The position numbers were made by a program, and so were the translations under genes. From positions 1 through 11,763 of the forward strand of contig JAFSWA010000074.1 in NCBI GenBank assembly GCA_017444705.1: a DNA stretch of 11,763 nucleotides. Reading direction: 5' to 3'. Below, piece by piece: positions 1 to 7,240 of the stretch (its first letter is position 1; each line of letters begins with the position of its first letter). The notes under the pieces were generated by a model. That model saw nothing but the letters and a program-made list of their open reading frames with translations. It was not told the origin of the DNA and searched no databases. This DNA comes from a bacterium. Its GTDB lineage: Bacteria; Cyanobacteriota; Vampirovibrionia; Gastranaerophilales; Gastranaerophilaceae.

Positions 1-2409
1 TTAAGCTACGGAGAAGAAACCGTAAAAAAATTAATAGATTTTACTGTTGATGCTAAGCAATCCGAACAAAACGACCTTAGTAATAATGCCCATGCACGAC
101 AGAGAAATCAAGGTTTTTTTGATGATGTTGGTGATTATCTTACTCATTTTTTCGGGACATGTTCAAATGATGTTTTTAAAGAATTGACAAGAAACGAAAA
201 GGATATACAACAACTCAGAGAAGTTGCAAAAACAGGTGATTTACTGGAATTTCATAAGAAATATAAACAAATTACAGGTGTGGATTTTGATGTATATAAC
301 ATTAAAAATGTTATGCTTGCTCAAAACGAGTATAGTGCAAAACTTTATGTTAAAGACCTAAGAGAAGCTAAATACGGCAGAGTAGTCGGAGATATGATTT
401 ATAAGGTTCCATTTGATGAGTGCTTACGTGTATTTTTCCATGGCAACGAAAAAAATGTCGATACATGGAAAAAAGAGAAAATTAAACAATTAGGTCTTGA
501 AGGAAAATCAGAAACAGACAAATATATGGCTTTATTGAAAGAATTTGAAAAAGCTTCGGACAATACTATAAAAAAAATAGAAAAAGAATTTGGCAAAATA
601 GATGAAGATTCACTTGAAGCATCAAAGCAAGAATTATTAAATGCTCAAAAAGCAGCTTATGGCAGAAATACTGCTGCTGATAAAATAGAAAAACACATAA
701 GAAATTTAAGCATTGCAAACGGAGCGATTGATTTGGGATTGTTTATCGGCACTGCATATCTCGGAGGTGTAGCAGGAGGAACAATAAAAGCTTCAAGATT
801 AGGTACAGCAGCAAAAACAGTTGAAGGTATAGCTTCCGTACAAAAAGCAGCAGAAGCGGGCAGCCTTATAGCAGCCGGCTTAGGCGGTGCGGCAAAAACA
901 CTTATTAATAAAAGAACTGACGGTATAGAATCTTCATGGGGAGAAGATTTAAAAGCGGCAGGTATTGACGGATTGGTTGGTGCTGCAACTTACGGACTAT
1001 TTTCAAAAACCTCAAAAGCTATTTCTGCTGCATTTACAAAACGTACAATGGAAAATGCAACTGAGGTTGCTTTAAAGATGAATTTAAATAAAGAATTGGC
1101 AGAAGTATTAGCAAAAAAGGTTGCAAAAGAAAAAGCTGCCAACTTACTTATACGAATACCCTCGGAAGCAGCAGGCGGTATGGTTGCCGGATCTACGGAA
1201 GCAGTATTGCATGGCGTAATTGAAGGTAAAAGTTTGGGTGAAATAACAGAAAATATTAAAAATAATGCCGTTGGCGGTGCATTAATGGGTGCATTAATGC
1301 CTATCGGAAGTAAAGTTTTAGGTGCAACATTTAAATCAATTAAAGGACTTTTCACTGATAAGTCAGCTAAATTCTCAGATATGTTAAAATTCGGAATATC
1401 TGAGAAAGATATAATAAGAATTGAACAAAGGATTAAAGAACAAAACCATTTTGATAAACTTTATGAAGATGCAAAACAAAAGAGCGAATCCGCACAACAA
1501 GCTCTCAGCGAAAGACTTGCTCAAAAAAAGGCAAAAGAGGGCAAACTCGTTGAAGTGAAACCGATAGAAGATGAGCCTGTTGAAACCAAATCGACACAAA
1601 CGACAGAATCTTTTGATAGTACAGATGAAGCTTATTGGGAAAGTAATCCTGATATGGAGATTTGGAGAAAATCATATTATGAAAGAATAGGTGCCTTTGA
1701 ACTAACTGATGAAGCTGTAGAATACTCTCAATTGACATCTAAAAAAACAAAAACCGCTCAAACTTCTCAAACTGCTCAAACTTCTCCGTCAGATACTGTA
1801 TCCGGAAATACAGAATTTGATTATGAAGTATTAAGAAGTCTTAATATTGATAATTTCGCACTATCACCTGATGGAAGAGGTGTAAGAGGCAGATGTTTAT
1901 TAAACAGAGATCCAAAGTATTTACAAAAATTAAAAGAAGCCGGTATTGAACAGATAATCGATTTAAGAAAAGAAGGAAATTCTGCTGCATCAAAAACACT
2001 TTGTGCTAATAACGGGTTACAATATTTGAATTTTCCCGTTGAATACAATATACCTATGACAGCAGAAAATATTAATAATCTTCCTTTGTTTATAAAAGCT
2101 ATGCAAAGCGGAAAATATTATATAGGATGTAATATGGGTACGCACAGAACTGATGTTGCCCTTGGTATTTCTTATATATTCAATCCTGATGCAACAGTTG
2201 TGCCGACATTTAGATCTTTAAATAAAATTAAAGCAATTGAAATGTTAAAAAAATCTTGTAATGAAATCTTGGGGAGAAATAAAGTTACAAAAGAATTTAG
2301 TGTAACCGATGAATATTTAAGAAAAATGGGCTGGGAAAGCAAAGAAAGATTTTTTGAAGAATTTAAAAAGAGATTTCAATTAATTTCTGTAAATAATTGT
2401 AAAAAATAG
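1..2409 (+). CDS. Large modular protein with C-terminal CX5R phosphatase domain (5' end outside window)
   Basis: The frame is open from base 1 to the TAG at 2407-2409 (802 codons). The first 60 codons contain no stop and no in-frame ATG, and the TTG at 184 has no Shine-Dalgarno before it, so the true start is most likely upstream of the window. Codon numbers count from base 1. Codons 60-240 are charged, helical and probably coiled coil. Codons 241-261, about 283-302, 319-345, 384-409 and 423-444 are hydrophobic and rich in Gly and Ala, like glycine-zipper or membrane-inserting segments. Codons 580-600 are a Thr/Ser/Gln linker. Codons about 630-740 form a cysteine-phosphatase fold: IIDLR strand, FPVE at 678-681 in the place of the general-acid loop, and C710-NMGTH-R716-T as the phosphate-binding loop. 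The CNxGxHRT form recalls PFA-DSP/Siw14-type phosphatases. The gene behind it encodes the same domain alone. The role as a secreted or toxin-like effector is inferred; the substrate is unknown. Confidence 0.72.
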   Translation, partial: LSYGEETVKKLIDFTVDAKQSEQNDLSNNAHARQRNQGFFDDVGDYLTHFFGTCSNDVFKELTRNEKDIQQLREVAKTGDLLEFHKKYKQITGVDFDVYNIKNVMLAQNEYSAKLYVKDLREAKYGRVVGDMIYKVPFDECLRVFFHGNEKNVDTWKKEKIKQLGLEGKSETDKYMALLKEFEKASDNTIKKIEKEFGKIDEDSLEASKQELLNAQKAAYGRNTAADKIEKHIRNLSIANGAIDLGLFIGTAYLGGVAGGTIKASRLGTAAKTVEGIASVQKAAEAGSLIAAGLGGAAKTLINKRTDGIESSWGEDLKAAGIDGLVGAATYGLFSKTSKAISAAFTKRTMENATEVALKMNLNKELAEVLAKKVAKEKAANLLIRIPSEAAGGMVAGSTEAVLHGVIEGKSLGEITENIKNNAVGGALMGALMPIGSKVLGATFKSIKGLFTDKSAKFSDMLKFGISEKDIIRIEQRIKEQNHFDKLYEDAKQKSESAQQALSERLAQKKAKEGKLVEVKPIEDEPVETKSTQTTESFDSTDEAYWESNPDMEIWRKSYYERIGAFELTDEAVEYSQLTSKKTKTAQTSQTAQTSPSDTVSGNTEFDYEVLRSLNIDNFALSPDGRGVRGRCLLNRDPKYLQKLKEAGIEQIIDLRKEGNSAASKTLCANNGLQYLNFPVEYNIPMTAENINNLPLFIKAMQSGKYYIGCNMGTHRTDVALGISYIFNPDATVVPTFRSLNKIKAIEMLKKSCNEILGRNKVTKEFSVTDEYLRKMGWESKERFFEEFKKRFQLISVNNCKK
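1756..1785 (+). repeat. 18-bp-period direct repeat encoding an AQTSQT linker
   Basis: The 12-mer GCTCAAACTTCT occurs at 1756-1767 and again exactly at 1774-1785, with CAAACT between. It encodes AQTS-QT-AQTS, part of the flexible Thr/Gln/Ser linker between the hydrophobic segments and the phosphatase domain. It is a small in-frame tandem duplication that could change length by slippage. Confidence 0.6.
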
Positions 2410-2417
2410 CAAATTTT

Positions 2418-2479
2418 AAATTTAGGGAATTTATTATAATCGGAGGTTCCTATATGATAAATTCTTTTTCCCTAAATTT
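2418..2479. repeat. 10-bp inverted repeat flanking the Shine-Dalgarno and start of the second phosphatase gene
   Basis: AAATTTAGGG (2418-2427) is the exact reverse complement of CCCTAAATTT (2470-2479). The 42-nt loop contains the Shine-Dalgarno GGAGG (2442-2446) and the ATG at 2454. An 11-mer AAATTTTAAAT is also directly repeated at 2411-2421 and 2474-2484. The arms are mostly A/T with three G-C pairs. A role in controlling translation of the downstream gene is possible but unproven. Confidence 0.35.
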
Positions 2480-3104
2480 TAAATCACGTACTTATAATTT
2501 TAATAGCAGAAAAAATACCGTAAAATTTTGTGCCGTAAATTCTTCGGAAGGAATTGAAAGCCTGAATATTCCAAATATTCACAGTCTTCCTAATTGCAGT
2601 GCAAGAGGAGAATGTCTGTATCATAAAAATAATAAAAGTATGCTACCTCTTATTAGAAATTATGGTATTAATCAAATTATAGATTTAAAAACTGCGGATT
2701 TTAATGAAAATTTTAGGGATTTCGTAAGAAGAAATAATATGGATTATCACGCATTTCCCATTGATGCCGGCACGACCCCGACAAGACAAATAATTAATAG
2801 TCTTCCAAGCTTTTTTGAACAAATAAACAAAGGTCATTATTATATCGCCTGTGCACAAGGTATGCACAGAACAGATATAGCATTATCGATAAATTATGTG
2901 TTCAATCCTCAACGTAGTCAAACTCCGCCAATTTTATACGGTCATCGCAGAAGAAACGGACTAAGAACAGATGATATTGTAAAAAGATTAAATAATATTT
3001 TTAAAGAACTTACTGACCTTGATAAAATAAAAATAGGTTACAAAAATTTTGATGAAAATATTTTTAAAGCACTTAAAAAAATGTTGTTTAGATTTAATTT
3101 ATAA
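2454..3104 (+). CDS. Stand-alone cysteine-dependent phosphatase, paralogue of the upstream C-terminal domain
   Basis: This 216-residue protein starts at an ATG 7 nt after CGGAGG. A short leader (residues 1-40, with LNFKS at 7-11) precedes one domain. GINQIIDL (71-78) is the strand before the active site, FPID (101-104) offers D104 as a general acid, and C133-AQGMH-R139-T140 is the CX5R phosphate-binding loop. Residues 71-152 align without gaps to codons 648-729 of the preceding gene with 34 of 82 identities (hand count), including matched spacing of 29 residues from the acidic residue to the cysteine and a shared YxFNP after the loop. The family removes phosphate from proteins, inositol phosphates or other small molecules; which applies here cannot be read from the sequence. 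No signal peptide or membrane segment is seen. The gap from the upstream stop is 44 nt, so co-transcription is likely. Residues 153-216 are basic and unassigned. Confidence 0.75.
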   Translation: MINSFSLNFKSRTYNFNSRKNTVKFCAVNSSEGIESLNIPNIHSLPNCSARGECLYHKNNKSMLPLIRNYGINQIIDLKTADFNENFRDFVRRNNMDYHAFPIDAGTTPTRQIINSLPSFFEQINKGHYYIACAQGMHRTDIALSINYVFNPQRSQTPPILYGHRRRNGLRTDDIVKRLNNIFKELTDLDKIKIGYKNFDENIFKALKKMLFRFNL

Positions 3105-3289
3105 TATCAGATTTTTTTATGATAAATATTATAGTAAAGATTCCCGAGCATATTATACTGAACTTGTTTAAGGGGCTCTTTCAGAATATAAATTATGTTG
3201 CGACGTAACAAAAATTAATAAAAACGTCAAAATCCGCAATTTCCTTTATAAAAAATCCTTTATATTAATATAGGTTAAAAGGTAATGGT
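3105..3289. other. Intergenic region before the metalloprotease gene
   Basis: No convincing ORF is seen in these 185 bases. Possible structure includes an AT-only dyad, TATAATAT at 3100-3107 with ATATTATA at 3126-3133, which overlaps the upstream stop. Its T-run lies in the loop rather than after the stem, so it is not a classic intrinsic terminator. A short stem GACGT (3202-3206) / ACGTC (3224-3228) is also present. A -10-like TATATT at 3261-3266 has no good -35. The start at 3290 is preceded by AAAGG at 3278-3282. Confidence 0.4.
3242..3264 (+). repeat. Direct repeat TCCTTTATA x2 just upstream of the metalloprotease gene
   Basis: TCCTTTATA occurs at 3242-3250 and 3256-3264, 14 bp apart start to start, and overlaps the -10-like TATATT (3261-3266) about 25 nt before the start codon. 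It could be a regulator site or chance in AT-rich DNA. Confidence 0.3.
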
Positions 3290-5545
3290 ATGAAGTATGA
3301 TGTTAATATAGGGCATTTTAATAATGCACAAAAAAATAATTTAAACAAAAGTAATGTAAATAATCCGATAACAAAAAGTTTTGAGCAAACTGAAAAAACG
3401 GAAGAACTTTTAAGTAAAACTGCGAATAATGCTTTGATTAATAACTTCGCAGGTCAAAAAAGGGTAAATTTTAAAGGTTCGTCAGGTGATGAAACAGAAA
3501 AACCTGTAATTAAAACTAAGGAAGAATTATCTGTCCTGCTGAATAATTATAAAGATTTAACAAAAGATGAAAAATCATATTTGGAATGTATTATTACCTC
3601 ACACGGAATTGATAAATTAAATGTAAATTTTTTAGATGCTTTATTGTCAACAAAAGATACTAACAATGAAAGATTGTTAGATATTGCTAATTTGTCGGAT
3701 TTATTACATTGTCATTATAATAATATTACAACAGCTCAAATCGAATGTTTAAAAAGTGCATTAAATACTGTTGATTCAAATAATGAACACAGATTTAAAG
3801 ATTCTGTATCATTTATGTGGCTAAATGGTGTAAACAACAATAATAAAAATCTTGTATTAAAATTACTAAAAGCAGAAAATATTGGGTTATTTGAATTATC
3901 TTGTATTATTGAACATATTACTAATCCAAGTCAAGAAGAAATTGTTGAGTTATTGATTGAAAGAGGAGATAAATATTTTACCCCTTTAATAAATACAAAT
4001 GAAATTAAAGGTGATATTTTTGAACATTTTTTATCAAAAATGTCAGCCGGACAAAAGGAAAAATATAATAAATTATTAAACGATGCCCAATTACAAAAAG
4101 CAGATAAATATAAATACGATATGATTGAATTGGCAAAATCAGAAAACACGGAATCGTTGGCGAAATTAATAAAAAGATATCCTGAAAATGCCGGTGAAAT
4201 GTTAAACTTTACTGACACAAACAAAAAATTAATGCCATATGTTGAAAGATATTATAATCCTGATAAATATGTTATATCCTCAAATCAAAATAGCTTATCA
4301 ATAGCGGATAAAAAAAACGGTTCATTATTTTTTATAAAAACAGGCAATAATGATACTTTTTCAATAAATGTATATTCAAAAAAACAAAACGGTGAAATAA
4401 CAGGCAGAATTATTGTAAATACTCCTGACGGAACACTTGTAAGTGATAAAGCCGTAAGTCCGAATTCCGAAAAATTCGGTATGGATGAAATAAATATAAT
4501 GAATAAAACATTTAAAAAACTAAAAACAAAACTTGATATTTTTGACATAAATACAGTAGAAGAAATTGCAAATAAAGATAATATTGATGGGGAAATCTTA
4601 TACAAAACAGATTTAATATTGGACAGTGGACATGCAGAATTAACTTTACCGCAAGGTAAAACCGTTATTTCAAAAAAGGATAATACAGAAATAATGCGAT
4701 TATATAATGCCGCAAAATCCAATACTGAGCCGGAAAGAACAGTTTCACATTATCTGGACGGAAAAGTTGTTTCAAAAGATTTAGGTACGGATACAATATC
4801 TGTTTTAGAACCGAATAAATCCGGAATTGGAATGAACCAAAAGATTGTGCAGAAAATGTCGGACGGAAAATCCGTCGAAGTTAATTTATCGTCAGAAATT
4901 CAAAACGATATGATAAAAATAATAAATAACAGAACAGGCAAAAGTTTTGAATATCCTATTTTAAAAATTATTGATAAAGGCGATATGAACGAATTTGTTA
5001 AGACATTTAGCAGAATTAATACACTTGATATTTCCGAACGTAAAAAACTTATACCAAAGTTGTTAAAAAAATGTGCACCGACAACAATTTTAAACTTGAT
5101 TAATTTTGCTGAAACATTTTCTTCCGCACAATTTCCGTATATTAAAGATTATATTAAAGGACACAGTTTAGCTTCTGAAAAAGTTGAGGATAAAGTAATT
5201 ACGTTAACCGATTCTCCTTATGTCGTATCTCATGAAGCTTTGCATAGTGTTACGGAAATGTATAAATTTATTGATAAATTAAAAGATATTCATTCAAAAG
5301 AAGCTAAAAATAATATTGGTTTTATAAATTATTTTTCTGAATATGCAACTATCGGCAAAAGAAATAATTTTGAAGACGGTTTAGATGAATTTTTATCAAT
5401 TTTCGGAACAATGAATGAATACGGAGTCGAGTTTCCCAGAGGGGATGTCATAAGATTGGCATTTCCAAAAACAGCGAAAAAAGCCGCTGAAATTCATATT
5501 AAGCACTATCAAAATCTAATAAATAAGTATATTGAAAATAAATAG
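3290..5545 (+). CDS. Large protein with C-terminal HEALH zinc-metalloprotease domain
   Basis: This 751-residue protein starts at an ATG 7 nt after AAAGG. Residues 1-63 form an Asn/Lys-rich leader ending in VNFKG (59-63), with no hydrophobic signal peptide. Residues about 70-310 are predicted helical and contain no recognised family. Residues about 325-560 alternate short polar strands and turns and look beta-rich. Residues about 600-751 hold the zinc-binding motif H648-E649-A-L-H652, followed 48 residues later by E700 within DEFLSIFG, the usual place and context for the third ligand of a gluzincin such as the anthrax-lethal-factor-like group. By family knowledge the two His and E700 would bind zinc and E649 would activate water. 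The protein follows two phosphatase-domain genes on the same strand, which suggests an effector or toxin island. The target protein, export route and exact peptidase family are unknown. It could also be a housekeeping surface protease. Confidence 0.7.
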   Translation: MKYDVNIGHFNNAQKNNLNKSNVNNPITKSFEQTEKTEELLSKTANNALINNFAGQKRVNFKGSSGDETEKPVIKTKEELSVLLNNYKDLTKDEKSYLECIITSHGIDKLNVNFLDALLSTKDTNNERLLDIANLSDLLHCHYNNITTAQIECLKSALNTVDSNNEHRFKDSVSFMWLNGVNNNNKNLVLKLLKAENIGLFELSCIIEHITNPSQEEIVELLIERGDKYFTPLINTNEIKGDIFEHFLSKMSAGQKEKYNKLLNDAQLQKADKYKYDMIELAKSENTESLAKLIKRYPENAGEMLNFTDTNKKLMPYVERYYNPDKYVISSNQNSLSIADKKNGSLFFIKTGNNDTFSINVYSKKQNGEITGRIIVNTPDGTLVSDKAVSPNSEKFGMDEINIMNKTFKKLKTKLDIFDINTVEEIANKDNIDGEILYKTDLILDSGHAELTLPQGKTVISKKDNTEIMRLYNAAKSNTEPERTVSHYLDGKVVSKDLGTDTISVLEPNKSGIGMNQKIVQKMSDGKSVEVNLSSEIQNDMIKIINNRTGKSFEYPILKIIDKGDMNEFVKTFSRINTLDISERKKLIPKLLKKCAPTTILNLINFAETFSSAQFPYIKDYIKGHSLASEKVEDKVITLTDSPYVVSHEALHSVTEMYKFIDKLKDIHSKEAKNNIGFINYFSEYATIGKRNNFEDGLDEFLSIFGTMNEYGVEFPRGDVIRLAFPKTAKKAAEIHIKHYQNLINKYIENK

Positions 5546-5581
5546 TTAATAATAATAATTTTGTAACAAATTTATTTAATA

Positions 5582-5611
5582 TTGGACTTTATTGTTAAAT
5601 CGTTGTAAATT
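5582..5611 (+). promoter_or_regulatory. Weak candidate promoter for the ycf45-like/ADH/hydF operon
   Basis: TTGGAC (5582-5587) lies 18 bp from TAAATT (5606-5611), which matches TATAAT at four of six positions. The 87-bp gap before the R3H gene is the only place for an operon promoter downstream of the metalloprotease gene. The fit is poor and the region is AT-rich, so the call is tentative. An all-AT dyad at 5536-5543/5570-5577 lies nearby, but no GC-rich terminator is seen. Confidence 0.22.
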
Positions 5612-5632
5612 AAAAATAAACAGGGATTATTA

Positions 5633-7228
5633 ATGAACATAGTACAATTTCACAGTGATTTAACAAAGTTAATAGAGGTTTTGCCGCCTAAGATTACCAA
5701 AAATATACCCGAAAAATCAAAGCTTTTTGATGTTATTGAGCTTGTTTTGGACTATGGCAGATTACCTGAAATCAGGCATGGAAATCATGAAATTGAGTAC
5801 CTCGGTGATGATTTAATTGAAAAAGAAGATTTAGACTATATAGTTAACCATATTCCGGAATTTACACATGATAATCGTTCCGGAATTCCCGGGACCTTGC
5901 ACCGTATCAGTGCAATAAGAAATCGTCAAGGAGCGGTCGTGGGATTGACTTTGCGTATAGGACGTATTGTCACTGGTACAATTGAATGTATAAAAGACAT
6001 TGTTTTGACAGAAAAAAGCATTCTGTTCTTAGGCAAACCCGGTGTCGGTAAAACCACAAAGTTAAGGGAAATTTCAAGACTTTTGGCGGATGAACTTCAT
6101 AAAAGAGTTGTTGTAGTTGATACTTCAAATGAAATTGCAGGCGACGGTGATACTCCGCACCCCGCAATAGGACACGCAAGAAGAATGCAGGTTAAGCAGC
6201 CTGAATTTCAAAAAGATATAATGATTGAGGCAGTAGAAAATCATACCCCCGAAGTCATTGTTGTTGATGAAATCGGAACGGAAGCCGAAGCTCAAGCCGC
6301 AAGAACAATTGCGGAACGTGGTGTTATGCTTATAGCAACTGCACACGGTAATTGCCTTGAAAATCTTATTAAAAATCCTGTTTTGTCTGATTTAGTCGGA
6401 AGTGTACAGTCAGTAACACTCGGAGATGATGAAGCACGCAGACGTGCTTCACAAAAAACTGTTTTAGAAAGAGAAAAACAACCCACATTTGATGTCGTTA
6501 TAGAAATTTTAGATAGAAATACCCTTGCTGTATATAAAGATACGGCTGAGGCTGTCGATTACATTTTAAGGGGCTGGCCGATTAAGCCTGAAATCAGACA
6601 CGTTACAATGACTGAAGAAGATAAACCTGATGAACAAAAAAACCAATTAGAAAAAATGGATGAAAAACAGGAACTTAATGAAGAAAAATCAATTTCTCCA
6701 AATGACAGTTTAAAATTTTCTTTTTCCAGAAAAGATTTTGCAAAACAAGTTAAAAATTTCAAAAAGTTATATATATATGCTGTTTCAAGAAATATTGTCG
6801 AAACAGCTATTGAGCGATTAAACCTGAATTGCGAGCTGACAAGAAATATTGATGATGCGGATATTGTAATAGCTCACAAGAGTTTTTCAAAAGGTCAGAA
6901 CAAGGTTTTAAGTATTGCGAATGATTACCGTTTGCCTGTTTATTTTGTAAGAACGAATTCTATGCCGCAAATACAGAAAGTGTTAAAAGATGCGTTGCAA
7001 GTTCCTGATTCGGATGAGGATGCCGTATTCATCGATGAAACTGAAAATGCACTTGATGAAGCAAAACAAGCTATTGAAAAAATTCAAAACGGTGAAATTG
7101 AGGTTGCACTTGCTCCGCAAAGTTTAGCGATAAGAAAATTACAGCATGAACTTGCCGACCAATATGGTCTGAGAAGTGAAAGTTTTGGCGATGATGACGA
7201 AAGACATTTAGTTATATACAAAGATTAG
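5633..7228 (+). CDS. Ycf45-like AAA ATPase with C-terminal R3H nucleic-acid-binding domain
   Basis: This 531-residue protein starts at an ATG 6 nt after AGGGA. Residues 1-120 form the conserved N-terminal part, including GIPGTLHRISAIRNRQG. Walker A is G134-KPGV-G139-K140-T141-T, and Walker B is VIVVDEIG with D212-E213. ATAHGN follows as the sensor region of SpoIIIAA-like ATPases. Residues about 310-360 are a charged linker. A globular section (about 370-455) follows, and the protein ends in an R3H domain with R501-x3-H505 and the SESFG...RHLVIY ending. R3H domains bind single-stranded nucleic acid, so a cytosolic ATP-dependent role on RNA or DNA is expected; the precise task of Ycf45 proteins is not established. 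The architecture is characteristic of cyanobacteria and relatives. It is the first gene of a tight operon with the dehydrogenase (9-nt gap) and hydF. Confidence 0.88.
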   Translation: MNIVQFHSDLTKLIEVLPPKITKNIPEKSKLFDVIELVLDYGRLPEIRHGNHEIEYLGDDLIEKEDLDYIVNHIPEFTHDNRSGIPGTLHRISAIRNRQGAVVGLTLRIGRIVTGTIECIKDIVLTEKSILFLGKPGVGKTTKLREISRLLADELHKRVVVVDTSNEIAGDGDTPHPAIGHARRMQVKQPEFQKDIMIEAVENHTPEVIVVDEIGTEAEAQAARTIAERGVMLIATAHGNCLENLIKNPVLSDLVGSVQSVTLGDDEARRRASQKTVLEREKQPTFDVVIEILDRNTLAVYKDTAEAVDYILRGWPIKPEIRHVTMTEEDKPDEQKNQLEKMDEKQELNEEKSISPNDSLKFSFSRKDFAKQVKNFKKLYIYAVSRNIVETAIERLNLNCELTRNIDDADIVIAHKSFSKGQNKVLSIANDYRLPVYFVRTNSMPQIQKVLKDALQVPDSDEDAVFIDETENALDEAKQAIEKIQNGEIEVALAPQSLAIRKLQHELADQYGLRSESFGDDDERHLVIYKD

Positions 7229-7240
7229 AGGAAAATTATG
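7226..7240 (+). promoter_or_regulatory. Shine-Dalgarno overlapping the upstream stop codon
   Basis: The TAG stop of the R3H gene (7226-7228) forms part of TAGAGGAAAA, whose AGAGG (7227-7231) sits 6 nt before the ATG at 7238. The same TAGAGGAAAA string recurs at 8189-8198 before hydF. This fixes both starts and suggests translational coupling. Confidence 0.6.

Noticed and set aside
990..1355. Minus-strand open frame of 121 codons inside the first gene
   Set aside because: It is the complement of the Gly/Ala-rich segments of a well-supported + strand gene, has no ribosome-binding site and no recognisable protein features.
1756..1785. CRISPR-like or tandem repeat array
   Set aside because: Only two copies of a 12-mer occur, in frame within a low-complexity protein linker, with no spacers.
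3100..3133. Possible intrinsic terminator after the second phosphatase gene
   Set aside because: The stem is all A/T, and the T-run lies in the loop rather than after the stem.
4285..4722. Minus-strand open frame of 145 codons inside the metalloprotease gene
   Set aside because: Its Phe/Ser/Ile-rich composition is what the reverse of a Lys/Asn/Glu-rich gene gives; there is no Shine-Dalgarno and it lies wholly within a coherent gene.
5536..5577. Inverted repeat AAATAAAT/ATTTATTT after the metalloprotease gene
   Set aside because: An eight-bp A/T-only stem with a 26-nt loop is expected by chance at this base composition.
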